NCBI GenBank assembly: GCA_003216595.1
Contig: QCIQ01000007.1
Span: forward strand, 1 to 64,000
Direction: 5' to 3'
Source of the DNA: Prochlorococcus sp. AG-402-M18
Lineage (GTDB): Bacteria; Cyanobacteriota; Cyanobacteriia; PCC-6307; Cyanobiaceae
Length of the DNA stretch: 64,000 nucleotides
The notes under the pieces are model-generated. The model was given only the letters and a program-made list of their open reading frames with translations. It was not told where the DNA came from and made no database searches. This document shows positions 8,438-19,081 of this stretch, in pieces; positions within the stretch are counted from its first letter, which is position 1; every line of letters begins with the position of its first letter. The translations under genes and the position numbers were made by a program.

Positions 8438-10213
8438 TTAATAATTACTACCAACTCTTCTGTGATGAACTGCTGTTTTACTTTGAGTATTAGATAAATT
8501 ACCTTTTTCAACTGATGAATAAATGATCCAATGATCTGTTGTTTCCATTCTTTGAATAACTTTACATGAAAGGAACGCTAACGCATCAGATAGAACTGGT
8601 CCTCCAGCTGCAAGATCATTCATTAATTCAACTCCTTCAAATCGATTAGCACCTGGTGGAAAACGTTTTAAAAAGTGTCTGAAGAGATGCAAATAGTTAT
8701 TTTCTTGAAGGATATTGAGAACAAAACGATCATTGACTTGTAATAGTGATTCAATGGCTCTATCTTTAGCCACCGCTACGGTTATTCCAGGGGGTTCAAA
8801 ACTTGCTTGACTAACCCAACTTGCAACCATCGCACCGTCTCGACTGTCCGGGCCTTCACTATCTTTCGCTGTAACAATGTAGAGTCCACCACTTATGCAA
8901 CCCAGTGCTTTATTTAAGTCTCCATCAATGCTTTTAGTAGCAGCTAAGTTTTTCTTTCTAGTAAGAATTTGACCTAAATCTGTACCAGCTTCTTCAAATT
9001 GTTGGTAAACACTTTTGTTTGGTTCGTCACGAACTCGAAGTGGTTTAAAAGCTTCTTTTTGTCCAAGCTTTCTTAATTGGTTGGTAATAAAGTCAATAGG
9101 CTCTTCATTTCCGCCATAGGAGTCATAAGTTGCTACCCACTGCTTTTGTTTTAAGGATGCAAGTAGGGTTCCAATATTGCTTTGTAATTCTGAATCAGAT
9201 TTGATGGGCCAAGTTGGTACAACGACTGCACTTGCGTCACTAATTAAAGCACTTAACTCTTGAGTATCTGAAGCAATAAGATCAACTAATTGGACTGGAG
9301 CATTTGCCTTGCCTATGCCATGAGCAATTGCTTGACTAAGCTGATCACAAAAACCATATTGGCTGAGATAGCAAACCACAGCGTAATTTTCTCCTGTACT
9401 TCTTTGCTTACTCCATTCTCTGTAATGATTCAGCCATAACTGCGTATTAAAATTAAGGATTGGTCCATGTCCAACACCAATAGTATTGATAGTTGGCAAT
9501 GCATCAATTTTTTTTAATGCCTGAACTACGCTGCGGGCATTAGGACCCATTAGGCAGTCGTAATAAAACCGAAAATCTTCATTTAATAAGCTTGGATTTT
9601 CGTCATACAATTTTTCTGAGCAATAATGCAAACCAAATGCATCACAAGTATATAAAACTTGTGTACCGTGATCAAAAGAAAAAATAGTATCGGGCCAGTG
9701 TAGATTTGGTGCACTAATAAACTCAATTTTATGCTCGATTCCGCTGATTGAATTAATTTCTAAATTGAGTTCCTCTCCACTTCTGACTGCTCGTGAGCTA
9801 AAAGGTTGATGAATTTGATCTTCTAGGAATTTTATAGCTACTTTAGATGCGACGATTTCAATATTTGGGTTTAATTCAATTAAGTATTTTATGAGTCCTG
9901 AATGATCCGGCTCCGTATGACTGACTATTAAATAATCAATTTCTGTTGGATTGATTTCTTGTCTTAGCTTCTCAAACCAAATATCTTTAAACTTTAAATG
10001 ACTTGTATCTATAAGAGCAGTTTTTTTGCCTCTTATTAAAAAGCTATTATATGTTGTTCCATTTCGAAGGCCAAATTCAATATCAAACCTGCTTCGATCC
10101 CAATCCAATGACCTTAAAGTGTGTGTATCTTCAGCAATTTGTTCATATTGCAGTGAAAGCTTGGGAGTATCACTTTTCTGATTTTCTAAAGCTGTCGATT
10201 CAGTAAAAATCAT
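8438..10213 (-). CDS. flv3: flavodiiron protein Flv3 (canonical diiron site)
   Basis: Partner of Flv1 with the same three-domain layout in 591 residues: metallo-beta-lactamase-like diiron domain, flavodoxin (YAVVCYLSQYGFCDQLSQAI), and NAD(P)H:flavin reductase-like domain. The diiron motif is intact: H99-T-E-P-D-H104, with later ligands in LHWPDT, TCDAFGLH and GVGHGPI. The pair reduces O2 to water without releasing reactive oxygen and protects photosystem I in changing light. It is the first gene of the flv3-flv1 operon; the promoter should lie in the 290-bp spacer shared with alaS. Confidence 0.9.
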   Translation of the reverse strand: MIFTESTALENQKSDTPKLSLQYEQIAEDTHTLRSLDWDRSRFDIEFGLRNGTTYNSFLIRGKKTALIDTSHLKFKDIWFEKLRQEINPTEIDYLIVSHTEPDHSGLIKYLIELNPNIEIVASKVAIKFLEDQIHQPFSSRAVRSGEELNLEINSISGIEHKIEFISAPNLHWPDTIFSFDHGTQVLYTCDAFGLHYCSEKLYDENPSLLNEDFRFYYDCLMGPNARSVVQALKKIDALPTINTIGVGHGPILNFNTQLWLNHYREWSKQRSTGENYAVVCYLSQYGFCDQLSQAIAHGIGKANAPVQLVDLIASDTQELSALISDASAVVVPTWPIKSDSELQSNIGTLLASLKQKQWVATYDSYGGNEEPIDFITNQLRKLGQKEAFKPLRVRDEPNKSVYQQFEEAGTDLGQILTRKKNLAATKSIDGDLNKALGCISGGLYIVTAKDSEGPDSRDGAMVASWVSQASFEPPGITVAVAKDRAIESLLQVNDRFVLNILQENNYLHLFRHFLKRFPPGANRFEGVELMNDLAAGGPVLSDALAFLSCKVIQRMETTDHWIIYSSVEKGNLSNTQSKTAVHHRRVGSNY

Positions 10214-10505
10214 GTTCCTAAAGCCATTAATCAGAGGAAGCCTGCAGGTTGCAATAAATCAGGTTGCTAAGTGAAAATACCTAGTTCATTGCTAACTATA
10301 ATAGGATATTGAGGTTTGTAAGTGTGATACTGCTTCCCGTAAATAGTATTTGTTTGCAATAAGCAAGTTTATCGAATGATTTTTTTGAATATTTTGTCTT
10401 TCGAAGTCTCACGGGTTTCCATTTTGTTATTGTTTAGGGTGAGTTGAGCACATTTGACGTTTTTGTGATTGTTTTCAAAAACCTTTTTAGAGATAATTTT
10501 TAGGT

Positions 10506-13166
10506 ATGCAAAAAAATTCTTCCTCCTCAATGAATCCGCCATTCCTTTCGGGAGATGAGATAAGAGAAGCATTTATCAATTTTTTTACTCAACATAATCA
10601 TAAGAAACTTGCAAGTTCTTCTTTGATTCCAGATGATCCAACAGTTTTATTGACAATTGCAGGAATGTTACCTTTTAAGCCTATTTTCTTAGGATTAAAA
10701 GAGTCTTCTACTCCGAGAGCAACATCCAGTCAAAAATGTATAAGAACAAATGATATTGAAAATGTAGGGAAAACGGCGAGGCATCATACTTTTTTTGAGA
10801 TGCTAGGTAATTTTTCTTTTGGTGACTATTTTAAAAAAGAGGCAATTCAATGGGCCTGGGAATTAACTACTGAGGTTTTTCGACTAAATCCACAGAATAT
10901 AGTTATTAGCGTTTTTGAAGAAGATTCAGAAGCAGAGAAAATATGGAAAGAGGATGTAGGGGTTGATGCAAAAAGAATCATCAGAATGGGTGCTTCTGAT
11001 AATTTTTGGTCATCTGGTGCTACAGGCCCTTGTGGTCCATGTTCGGAACTTTATTTTGATTTTAAACCGGAATTAGGAAGTGATGGAATAGATCTTGAAG
11101 ACGATAGTCGATTTATAGAATTTTATAATTTGGTTTTTATGCAATACAACCGGGACTTAAAAGGCAATCTTGAACCATTGGCGAATTGTCATATTGATAC
11201 AGGAATGGGTTTAGAAAGAATGGCTCAAATCTTGCAAAAAAAATCTAACAATTACGAAACGGATCTTATTTTTCCTCTCATTGAGGCAGCGGCTTTATTA
11301 GCTCAAATGACTTATGAAAATACAAATAAAAAAAATAAAACATCATTAAAAATTATTGGAGATCATTGCAGAGCTGTCACTCATTTAATTTGTGATGGTG
11401 TAAGTGCTAGTAATCTAGGGCGAGGCTATATTCTGCGTCGTCTCATACGGCGTATGATTCGACATGGTCGACTGGTAGGTATTAATCAGCCGTTTTTACC
11501 ACAGCTGGCTAAAGTTGCTATTGATTTGATGAAAAATGCTTATCCACAATTACTTGAGAAAAAGAAAATTATTCTTAATGAGTTAAAAATAGAAGAATCT
11601 CGTTTCCTTGAAACGCTTGAACGGGGCGAGAAACTTTTGGCAGAGATAACAGCTCATGAATGTGATCTTATCTCTGGTGCGCAGGCATTTGAGCTTTATG
11701 ATACTTATGGTTTTCCTTTGGAATTAACAGAAGAGATCGCGAATGAAAAAGGTATTTCTGTTGATATTACTGGTTTTGATAACGAGATGGCAAAGCAACG
11801 CAAACGTGCAAAAGATGCTTCTGTCAGTATTGATTTAACTGAAGAAGGGTCAATTGAAAGAGAAATTTCTTTATTTGATAAAACAAGATTTGAGGGTTAT
11901 GAAAAATTAGAAACCACTTCAACTGTGATAGGCATCTTTAAAAATAATGAATTGGTAAAACAAGCTGTTCAGGGTGATTTAGTCAAGATTATTGTTAATA
12001 GAACGCCTTTTTATGCTGAGTCGGGTGGTCAAATTGGAGATAAAGGCTTAATAACGTCTCAAGATCTCGAGGTGTCTATAGAAAATGTTCGGAAAAAGAA
12101 GAATATTTTTATTCATTCCGGAATTGTTAACACTGGAGTTCTAAAAGTTAACTCACCTGTTCAGATGAATGTTACTCCATCTTTTCGACAACGAACTACA
12201 TCAAATCACACCGCTACACATCTATTGCAATCAGCTTTAAAGTTATCGATTGACTCAAGTGTAAGTCAAAGAGGCTCGTTAGTTTCAAATGATCGATTGA
12301 GATTTGATTTTAATGCTCCAAAACCTTTGACAATACAAGAACTTGAAGATATGGAAGCACGAATAAATCAATGGATTACTGAAGATCATCCAATTCAAAT
12401 TAAAACAATGCCAATTAAGGAGGCTATGGCTGCTGGAGCTTTGGCAATGTTTGGTGAGAAATATGGCGATGTGGTACGTGTTGTGGATGTTCCAGGTGTT
12501 TCTATGGAGTTATGTGGAGGAACCCATGTAACTCGCACGTCACAACTAGGTACGTTTAAGATTATTAATGAGACAGGTGTTGCTTCTGGTATCAGACGAA
12601 TAGAAGCAATAGCTGGTCTATCAGTTTTAGATTATTTCAACGAACGTGATTTGGTAGTTAAGGAGTTAAGTAAATTATTCAAAGTTCAATCATATGAAAT
12701 TGTTGAGAGAGTCTCATCTCTTCAACAGGAATTGAAAGATAAAACAAAAGAACTTATCAAAGTAAAAAATGAAATCGCTTTGGCAAAGGCATTGGGTTTG
12801 GCGAGTTATGCAAAATCTGTTGGTAAGAGTAAATTATTAATTAGACGTTTAGATGGAATTGACGGATCTGGATTGCAATCTGCGGCTTCAAGTTTAATCG
12901 ATCATTTAGGCAAGAATTCTGCTGTTGTTTTTGGAGGTATTCCAAATCAGGAGATCGATAATAAATTAGTTTTTGTTGCTGCATTTTCTCCTGATTTAGT
13001 CTCAGATGGTTTACATGCAGGCAAATTTATAAGTGGGGTTGCAAAAATGTGTGGCGGAGGCGGAGGCGGTCGTCCAAATCTCGCCCAAGCTGGTGGTAGT
13101 CAACCTCAATCGTTGGATCTAGCTTTAGAAAAAGCTAATGAGGATTTGACTCAACAATTGTCTTGA
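10506..13166 (+). CDS. alaS: alanyl-tRNA synthetase
   Basis: Class II synthetase that charges tRNA-Ala in the cytoplasm. The order is catalytic domain (FFTQHNHKKLASSSLIPDDP, motif 2 GNFSFGDYFKKEA), tRNA recognition region, editing domain with the zinc-binding HTATH box and CGGTH, and the C-terminal C-Ala domain (MCGGGGGGRPNLAQAGG). The length of 886 is full. The first ATG is at 10506; an in-frame ATG eight codons later (MNPPFLSG, 10530) could be the true start. It converges with speA, only 1 bp separating the stop codons. Confidence 0.95.
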   Translation: MQKNSSSSMNPPFLSGDEIREAFINFFTQHNHKKLASSSLIPDDPTVLLTIAGMLPFKPIFLGLKESSTPRATSSQKCIRTNDIENVGKTARHHTFFEMLGNFSFGDYFKKEAIQWAWELTTEVFRLNPQNIVISVFEEDSEAEKIWKEDVGVDAKRIIRMGASDNFWSSGATGPCGPCSELYFDFKPELGSDGIDLEDDSRFIEFYNLVFMQYNRDLKGNLEPLANCHIDTGMGLERMAQILQKKSNNYETDLIFPLIEAAALLAQMTYENTNKKNKTSLKIIGDHCRAVTHLICDGVSASNLGRGYILRRLIRRMIRHGRLVGINQPFLPQLAKVAIDLMKNAYPQLLEKKKIILNELKIEESRFLETLERGEKLLAEITAHECDLISGAQAFELYDTYGFPLELTEEIANEKGISVDITGFDNEMAKQRKRAKDASVSIDLTEEGSIEREISLFDKTRFEGYEKLETTSTVIGIFKNNELVKQAVQGDLVKIIVNRTPFYAESGGQIGDKGLITSQDLEVSIENVRKKKNIFIHSGIVNTGVLKVNSPVQMNVTPSFRQRTTSNHTATHLLQSALKLSIDSSVSQRGSLVSNDRLRFDFNAPKPLTIQELEDMEARINQWITEDHPIQIKTMPIKEAMAAGALAMFGEKYGDVVRVVDVPGVSMELCGGTHVTRTSQLGTFKIINETGVASGIRRIEAIAGLSVLDYFNERDLVVKELSKLFKVQSYEIVERVSSLQQELKDKTKELIKVKNEIALAKALGLASYAKSVGKSKLLIRRLDGIDGSGLQSAASSLIDHLGKNSAVVFGGIPNQEIDNKLVFVAAFSPDLVSDGLHAGKFISGVAKMCGGGGGGRPNLAQAGGSQPQSLDLALEKANEDLTQQLS

Positions 13167-13167
13167 T

Positions 13168-15111
13168 TTAGCTCTGTAGGTAAGTGCTTTGGCGGAGGCT
13201 TGCTTCTACATGCTCTATTAGTTTTTGCGCATCATGGATTTTTAGATGCCCGCCTTGAATAGCTAATTCGCTTGATTTTCGTAATCGTTCTAATAATATT
13301 TCTGGATCATGTTCCAAATATTCAAGAACATTTGATTTTGTATTCCCACGAATGACATGCTCAACTTTATATTTCCCTTTTTCTGTAAATCTTATATGGA
13401 CTGCATTAGTACTCCCAAATAAATTATGTAGATTTCCCATGACTTCTTGATAGGCGCCACCTAAGAAAAGACCAATTAGATATTTTTCGTCTTGATTAAA
13501 TTCATGAAGAGGTAGCAAATTTTTAATTTTTCCATTATCAATAAATTGGTCAAGCTTTCCATCTGAATCGCATGTTAAATCTGCAAAGTGACCAAGTTTG
13601 CTCGGTTCTTTGTTAAGCCGATGGATTGGCATAATTGGAAAAACTTGATCAATGGCCCAAGTGTCTGGAGCCGATCTAAATACGGAAAGATTTGCGTAAT
13701 ACGTTACGGCTAAGCTTTCATTTAATTTCTTTAGTTCTTTAGGTAGAAGTATATTTTTTGGTAACTGATTAACTATTGTTTTTGCACAGGCCCATGTTAA
13801 CTGCTCAGCTTTTGCACGTTCAACTAAATCTAAATAACCTAGTCTAAAAGCAGCTAGTGCATCTGCTTTAAATTTAAGAGAATCATTCCATGCTTCTTGT
13901 AGTTTGGCTAAATCTTCTTCATGCTTAAGTTCTAGAGAATTTAGATGGACTAATGTTTCACGTAAATTTCTGACAGAGAGACATTCTTTTTCATCTTCTT
14001 TAGGAATGTCAGAAGGCAAAGAATTTTTGCCTAAAATATTGAAGATTAAGATTGAGAAGTGACTAGCAATAGCTCTTCCACTCTCTGTAATTAAAGTGGG
14101 AAGTGGTATCTTTTTTGATTCACAACATTCTTTAATTGTTGCTACTACATCATTAGCATAATTTTGAAGTGAATAGTTAGTAGATGCTATTGAGGCAGTT
14201 TGACTTCCATCGTAATCAATTCCTAAACCACCTCCAACATCTAAGTATCCCATAGGTGCCTCAAGATTAATTAATTCGGCATAAATTTGTCCTGCTTCTT
14301 GTAAGGCATCTTTTAAAACACCTATATCGTTAATTTGACTCCCTAGATGAAAATGTAAAAGCTTTAATTCATTGAGAAGATTTGCTTCTTTTAACCTTTT
14401 GATTGCTTTCAATATTTCTGGAATTGAAAGTCCAAATTTCGACTTGTCACCAATCGAGCTACTCCATCTTCCACTGCTTTGACTTGATAATTTGGCTCGT
14501 ATTCCTATGAGTGGAGATGCTCCCAGTAAATGACTAGATTTGATTATAAGATCAACATCACTTGCTTGTTCTATAACTACTATAGGTTGACGTCCAAGCT
14601 GACGTGCTAAAATAGCTGTTTCAATATAACGTTGATCTTTATAGCCATTACATATGAGTAAGGCTTTAGGATCTTCTAGGATTGATAAAGCAATTAGTAA
14701 CTCTGGTTTGCTTCCAGCTTCTAAGCCAAAATTCCATTTGGAACCACAGGTGATTAATTCTTCAACTACGTGACGCTGTTGATTACATTTGATTGGAAAT
14801 ACACCTTGGTATTTTCCTTGATATTGATAGTGATTAATTGCTTTTTCAAAAGCTTTATGTAAGTTTTTTAAGCAGTCTTCGAGAATATCGTCAAATCTTA
14901 TTAAGAGAGGAAATTTTAGTTTTCGACTTTCGAGTCCATCTAAAAGTTCCATCAAATCATGAGATTTATTTTTGAAACCGTTAGGACAAATACTAATATT
15001 CCCTTTTTCGTTGATTGTGAAATAACCCTTTCCCCATCGATCAATCCCATAGAGGTCTGAACTATTTTGGATAGTCCAAGAGAGAGATTGATTAGTATTT
15101 TTCACAGCCAT
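13168..15111 (-). CDS. speA: biosynthetic arginine decarboxylase
   Basis: PLP-dependent enzyme converting arginine to agmatine, the first step of polyamine synthesis. The PLP lysine lies in the motif FPIKCNQQRHVVEEL near residue 100, the glycine-rich phosphate loop in YLDVGGGLGIDYDGS, and the second active-site motif in LTCDSDGKLD. At 647 residues it matches the SpeA family of fold III decarboxylases. It faces ndk across a 140-bp spacer and converges with alaS. Nothing unusual was seen. Confidence 0.95.
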   Translation of the reverse strand: MAVKNTNQSLSWTIQNSSDLYGIDRWGKGYFTINEKGNISICPNGFKNKSHDLMELLDGLESRKLKFPLLIRFDDILEDCLKNLHKAFEKAINHYQYQGKYQGVFPIKCNQQRHVVEELITCGSKWNFGLEAGSKPELLIALSILEDPKALLICNGYKDQRYIETAILARQLGRQPIVVIEQASDVDLIIKSSHLLGASPLIGIRAKLSSQSSGRWSSSIGDKSKFGLSIPEILKAIKRLKEANLLNELKLLHFHLGSQINDIGVLKDALQEAGQIYAELINLEAPMGYLDVGGGLGIDYDGSQTASIASTNYSLQNYANDVVATIKECCESKKIPLPTLITESGRAIASHFSILIFNILGKNSLPSDIPKEDEKECLSVRNLRETLVHLNSLELKHEEDLAKLQEAWNDSLKFKADALAAFRLGYLDLVERAKAEQLTWACAKTIVNQLPKNILLPKELKKLNESLAVTYYANLSVFRSAPDTWAIDQVFPIMPIHRLNKEPSKLGHFADLTCDSDGKLDQFIDNGKIKNLLPLHEFNQDEKYLIGLFLGGAYQEVMGNLHNLFGSTNAVHIRFTEKGKYKVEHVIRGNTKSNVLEYLEHDPEILLERLRKSSELAIQGGHLKIHDAQKLIEHVEASLRQSTYLQS

Positions 15112-15253
15112 TTATACGATAAAAAAGTTGCCTAGTTTTGATCATTCACGATTAATACAATTAAATCTAGGAACAGTTTTATTAAGTGTCATGTTTTACT
15201 TGCCAAGAGGGTAGTTTTAGGAAGACTATGGCTTCATATTATTCAATATCGCA

Positions 15254-15709
15254 ATGACTTTGGAAAGAACCTTTGTTGCTATCAAGCCAGATGGTGTGCA
15301 AAGAGGTTTAATCGCTGAGATTCTTGGTCGTTTTGAAACGAAAGGATTCAAATTAGTAGGTCTAAAGCAATTAACCCCAAGCAAAGAACTTGCTGAAAAA
15401 CACTACGGTGTTCACAAAGATCGTCCTTTCTTTTCAGGTTTAGTTGATTTCATAACAAGTGGGCCTGTTGTAGCGATGGTTTGGGAGGGTGAAGGTGTTA
15501 TTGCAAGTGCAAGAAAATTGATTGGAGCAACAAAGCCTCTTGAGGCTGAACCGGGAACTATTAGAGGTGATTTAGCTGTGAATATTGGTCGTAATGTCAT
15601 TCATGGTTCTGATGGTTCTGATACAGCAGCTTTTGAAATCGATCTATGGTTCCAGGGAAATGAACTTGTTGATTGGACACCATCAGATCAATCATGGAGA
15701 GTTGAATAA
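15254..15709 (+). CDS. ndk: nucleoside diphosphate kinase
   Basis: Transfers the gamma-phosphate from ATP to nucleoside diphosphates through a phosphohistidine. The protein is the normal 151 residues, begins with [17 protein letters not shown], and has the active-site histidine in [11 protein letters not shown]. It is a single gene between divergent speA and convergent thiO (37 bp to the thiO stop). Confidence 0.97.
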   Translation: MTLERTFVAIKPDGVQRGLIAEILGRFETKGFKLVGLKQLTPSKELAEKHYGVHKDRPFFSGLVDFITSGPVVAMVWEGEGVIASARKLIGATKPLEAEPGTIRGDLAVNIGRNVIHGSDGSDTAAFEIDLWFQGNELVDWTPSDQSWRVE

Positions 15710-15746
15710 ATTATTGTTGAACTCCACAATCTTTTTTGAGTGGTTT

Positions 15747-16850
15747 TTAAAATCTGTCCCATTTGAATTGGGACAAAAAACTACTTTCCTCATTACTTAA
15801 AGTAGTCGAGCAAATTGATTTTCCAATTAATTCTGCAGTTATCGCCGCCAACAGAACTCCATTGCGATGATGCCCAGTAGCAAGCCAGAGCCCATTAATT
15901 GATGACATTCCAAGTAAAGGTCCTTCGTCGGGTGTGCATGGACGAAACCCCCACCATCTCTCCATATGAGGTAGATGATTAAGTTCAGGAATAAGAGATT
16001 GAATTCCTTTTTGTAGCTCGCTTTGTCCTTTTGGAGTAAGTCCTTTCTGGAATCCTGCCTCACGCTCACTAGTTGCCCCTACGATTATTAGACCGTCATC
16101 TCTTGGAACTAAGTAAATGCCAGGGCCAAAAATAATTCTTTTTAGAATCTGTTTAGGTCCCTGAATAGATAACATCTGGCCTTTAACAGGAAAAATAGGG
16201 AGTGTTTTGAAAATTTGTTTGCTCCAGGCTCCACAGCAGAGAACTGCCTCTTCGCTTTTTAAATGATTGATATTTCCATTAATGTCTTTAATTTTGACTC
16301 CATGAAATTTATTGGAATCTTTTATTATTTCAATCACTTCAACTCCTTCTTGAAAGTGAACACCTAATTCAACACAAGCTTTTTCAAGTGCTCTCATTAA
16401 TAGTCTTCGATTGTCGATTTGACCGTCTTGCCTAAAAAGTAAACCTAATTTCCATTTTTCTGACAGTCCTGGAACTTCTTGAAGGAGCTCATTCCTGTTT
16501 AGCTTTTCACCAAATTTATATGTTGGGTAGGACTCACAGTCTTTGAGTCTTTCAAATGGAACAACAATCCCACAAGTTTTGAGACCACATGACATTTTGC
16601 TATTGGACTCAATGCTTTCTATCCAACTCGGGTGGCTTTGAAGACTACTTTGACCAAGTTTTAAAAGATCACCTTGAAGCCCTTCAGCGTGGGGGGCTAG
16701 CATTCCTGCAGCAACAAAACCTGCTGCTTCACTTCTGCTTCTACTTAAAATTTCTACGCGTTTCCCTTTTTGAGCAAGTTCATGGGCGATTGCAAGACCC
16801 ATTAATCCTCCTCCGAGGATTAACAATGGTTTTTCATTTAAGATACCCAT
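15747..16850 (-). CDS. thiO: FAD-dependent glycine oxidase ThiO
   Basis: D-amino-acid-oxidase-fold flavoenzyme that oxidises glycine to the imine used for the thiazole ring of thiamine. The dinucleotide-binding motif G13-GGLMG18 is followed by HELAQKGKRVEIL; the C-terminal part has RPCTPDEGPLLG and ATGHHRNGVLLA, typical of ThiO. It is 367 residues and not fused to ThiG, unlike in several freshwater cyanobacteria. The stop overlaps the 3' spacer of ndk. It diverges from gatB over about 100 bp. Assignment to ThiO rather than another DAO-family oxidase is by overall motif. Confidence 0.85.
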   Translation of the reverse strand: MGILNEKPLLILGGGLMGLAIAHELAQKGKRVEILSRSRSEAAGFVAAGMLAPHAEGLQGDLLKLGQSSLQSHPSWIESIESNSKMSCGLKTCGIVVPFERLKDCESYPTYKFGEKLNRNELLQEVPGLSEKWKLGLLFRQDGQIDNRRLLMRALEKACVELGVHFQEGVEVIEIIKDSNKFHGVKIKDINGNINHLKSEEAVLCCGAWSKQIFKTLPIFPVKGQMLSIQGPKQILKRIIFGPGIYLVPRDDGLIIVGATSEREAGFQKGLTPKGQSELQKGIQSLIPELNHLPHMERWWGFRPCTPDEGPLLGMSSINGLWLATGHHRNGVLLAAITAELIGKSICSTTLSNEESSFLSQFKWDRF

Positions 16851-16949
16851 TGATTGGATTTGGAAAATGTTATTTTCAATGTTTTAGATTACGTTAGCTT
16901 CCATTACTGAGCTTTTCTTTCATAAAATTCATATATCTAGGTCAAATTA

Positions 16950-18425
16950 ATGTCAGAATCAAATGTTTCTTGGGAAGTTGTAATCGGATTAGAGACCCAC
17001 GTTCAGTTGGGGACTAAGAGCAAAATATTTACTAGCGCATCAACCAACTTTGGTGACGATCCAAATACTCATATCGATCCAGTGGTATGTGGATTACCAG
17101 GCACTTTGCCAGTTCTAAATAAAAAGGTTCTGGAATATGCAGTTAAAGCAGCGATGGCCTTAAATCTAAATATTGCTTCTCATAGTAAATTTGATAGAAA
17201 GCAATATTTTTATCCAGACTTACCAAAAAATTATCAAATATCTCAATTTGATGAACCTATTGCAGAAGATGGTTGGATAGAGGTAGAAGTAGCCGAAAAA
17301 GGAAAAGAAACTTATACCAAAAAAATAGGTATTGAAAGACTACATATGGAGGAGGATGCTGGAAAACTTGTTCACGCAGGTAGTGATCAATTGTCAGGCT
17401 CCACCCATTCTTTGGTTGATTACAACAGAGCAGGGGTAGCACTTGCTGAAATAGTTAGTAAACCTGATTTAAGAACAGGTAGAGAGGCTGCGGAGTACGC
17501 AGCTGAAATTAGAAGAATAATGCGTTATTTGGGAGTATCTGATGGGAATATGCAGGAGGGATCTTTGCGATGTGATGTGAATATTTCAGTTAGACCAACT
17601 GTTAATGATCCATTTGGTACAAAAGTAGAAATAAAAAATATGAATTCATTTTCAGCTATTCAGAAAGCTTGTGAATATGAAATTAGGCGGCAAATTAAAG
17701 CTTATGAATCTGGAGAAGAAGTAAAACAAGAAACGAGGTTATGGGATGAAGCAAAGCAACTTACTAAAAGTATGAGATCAAAAGAAGGTAGTAGCGATTA
17801 TCGTTATTTTCCTGATCCTGATCTAGGTCCGATTGAAGTAAGTCATCATTTACAAGAAAAATGGCGCTCAGAATTACCAGAATTGCCAGCCGCAAAAAGA
17901 AATAGATACGCATCAGAACTTGGCCTTTCTATTTATGATGCACGAGTTTTAACTGACGAATCTTCAATGGCTAAATATTTTGAAAAAGTTATTAATGAAG
18001 GTGGAGCAGCAAAATCTTCAGCAAATTGGATAACGGGCGATATAGCAGCATTTATTAAGTCTAATAGATTATCATTTGATCAATTATCTTTTAAGCCAAA
18101 TGAATTAGCAGAAATGTTGAAAATGATTGATTTAGGAGAAATAAGTGGAAAAATTGCTAAAGAAATATTGCCTGAACTTTTAAGTAAAGGTGGTTCTCCA
18201 AAGCAATTAGTCAAAGAACGCGGTTTAGGTATGATTGGTGATCCTAAAGTTATTGAGGCAATTATTGATAAATTGATCCTTAATCATCCTAAGGAGGTTG
18301 AATCTTTTAGAGCAGGGAAGACAAAATTGCTAGGTTTTTTTGTGGGTCAATTAATGAAGGAAACAAAAGGGAAAGCGGATCCAAAACTCGCTAATCAAAT
18401 ATTAAATAAAAAGTTACTAGGCTAG
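16950..18425 (+). CDS. gatB: Asp-tRNA(Asn)/Glu-tRNA(Gln) amidotransferase subunit B
   Basis: Subunit B of GatCAB, which amidates misacylated Glu-tRNA-Gln (and Asp-tRNA-Asn), the only route to Gln-tRNA in cyanobacteria. The N-terminus GLETHVQLGTKSKIF and the internal GSLRCDVNIS are signature motifs; the C-terminal YqeY-like tail domain is present (NWITGDIAAF onward). The length of 491 is full. The stop codon overlaps that of coaE on the other strand. Confidence 0.96.
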   Translation: MSESNVSWEVVIGLETHVQLGTKSKIFTSASTNFGDDPNTHIDPVVCGLPGTLPVLNKKVLEYAVKAAMALNLNIASHSKFDRKQYFYPDLPKNYQISQFDEPIAEDGWIEVEVAEKGKETYTKKIGIERLHMEEDAGKLVHAGSDQLSGSTHSLVDYNRAGVALAEIVSKPDLRTGREAAEYAAEIRRIMRYLGVSDGNMQEGSLRCDVNISVRPTVNDPFGTKVEIKNMNSFSAIQKACEYEIRRQIKAYESGEEVKQETRLWDEAKQLTKSMRSKEGSSDYRYFPDPDLGPIEVSHHLQEKWRSELPELPAAKRNRYASELGLSIYDARVLTDESSMAKYFEKVINEGGAAKSSANWITGDIAAFIKSNRLSFDQLSFKPNELAEMLKMIDLGEISGKIAKEILPELLSKGGSPKQLVKERGLGMIGDPKVIEAIIDKLILNHPKEVESFRAGKTKLLGFFVGQLMKETKGKADPKLANQILNKKLLG

Positions 18426-19066
18426 AAATTGTACAATTTTTTTAACTGCATTTTCCATGTCTCATCATTATTCGCATTAGTAATAATATGATCTGAAAAT
18501 TGTTTTTTTAAAGCGTTGTCCCATTGTGCATCAATTCTTTGATTAGCTTCTTCAAGACTTAACTTATCTCTCGACTGAAGTCGTTTTACCTGAACGGTTC
18601 TAGGGCAATCTATGTAACAAATCTCACTACATAAATATGTATAATTTTTTTCAAAAAGTAGTGGAATAATTAAAATTACGATAGAGTTTGATTTCAGTTT
18701 TTCTAATTCTTCTTCAATTCTTTTGTTTACGAATGGGTGTATCACTCCCTCTAGCCATTTTTTTTCAATATTATTTTGAAAAACTATTTTGGCTAATGCT
18801 TTGCGATTAATAATTTGATCATTCTTACTTGAATTTTGAATTATTGTATTTCCATATCTTAATAAGATTTTTTGAGCTATTTGACTTTCAGCTCTTAATG
18901 CTTCATGAGCATATAAGTCAGCGTCTAAAATAGGCCATTGCTTGGCTTGAAATAGAAAATCTCCAATGGTTGTTTTTCCACTGGCAATACCTCCAGTGAT
19001 ACCTATTCTTCTTTGTTTGCCTTTCCATCTAAGACAAAGTTGGTTTGTTTGTTTTTGGTCAATCAT
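18422..19066 (-). CDS. coaE: dephospho-CoA kinase
   Basis: Last step of coenzyme A synthesis, phosphorylating the 3' hydroxyl of dephospho-CoA. P-loop GITGGIASGKTT at about residues 22-33, then DADLYAHEAL (substrate site) and IPLLFEK. The length of 214 is normal. Its TAG stop overlaps the gatB TAG through a shared CTAG. It is divergent from argJ by 15 bp, so both promoters must be embedded in coding or near-start sequence. Confidence 0.93.
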   Translation of the reverse strand: MIDQKQTNQLCLRWKGKQRRIGITGGIASGKTTIGDFLFQAKQWPILDADLYAHEALRAESQIAQKILLRYGNTIIQNSSKNDQIINRKALAKIVFQNNIEKKWLEGVIHPFVNKRIEEELEKLKSNSIVILIIPLLFEKNYTYLCSEICYIDCPRTVQVKRLQSRDKLSLEEANQRIDAQWDNALKKQFSDHIITNANNDETWKMQLKKLYNF

Positions 19067-19081
19067 TAAGATTGATAGTAA

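Noticed and set aside
10369-10572. Minus-strand frame of 67 codons near alaS
   Set aside because: Overlaps the alaS start and has no support.
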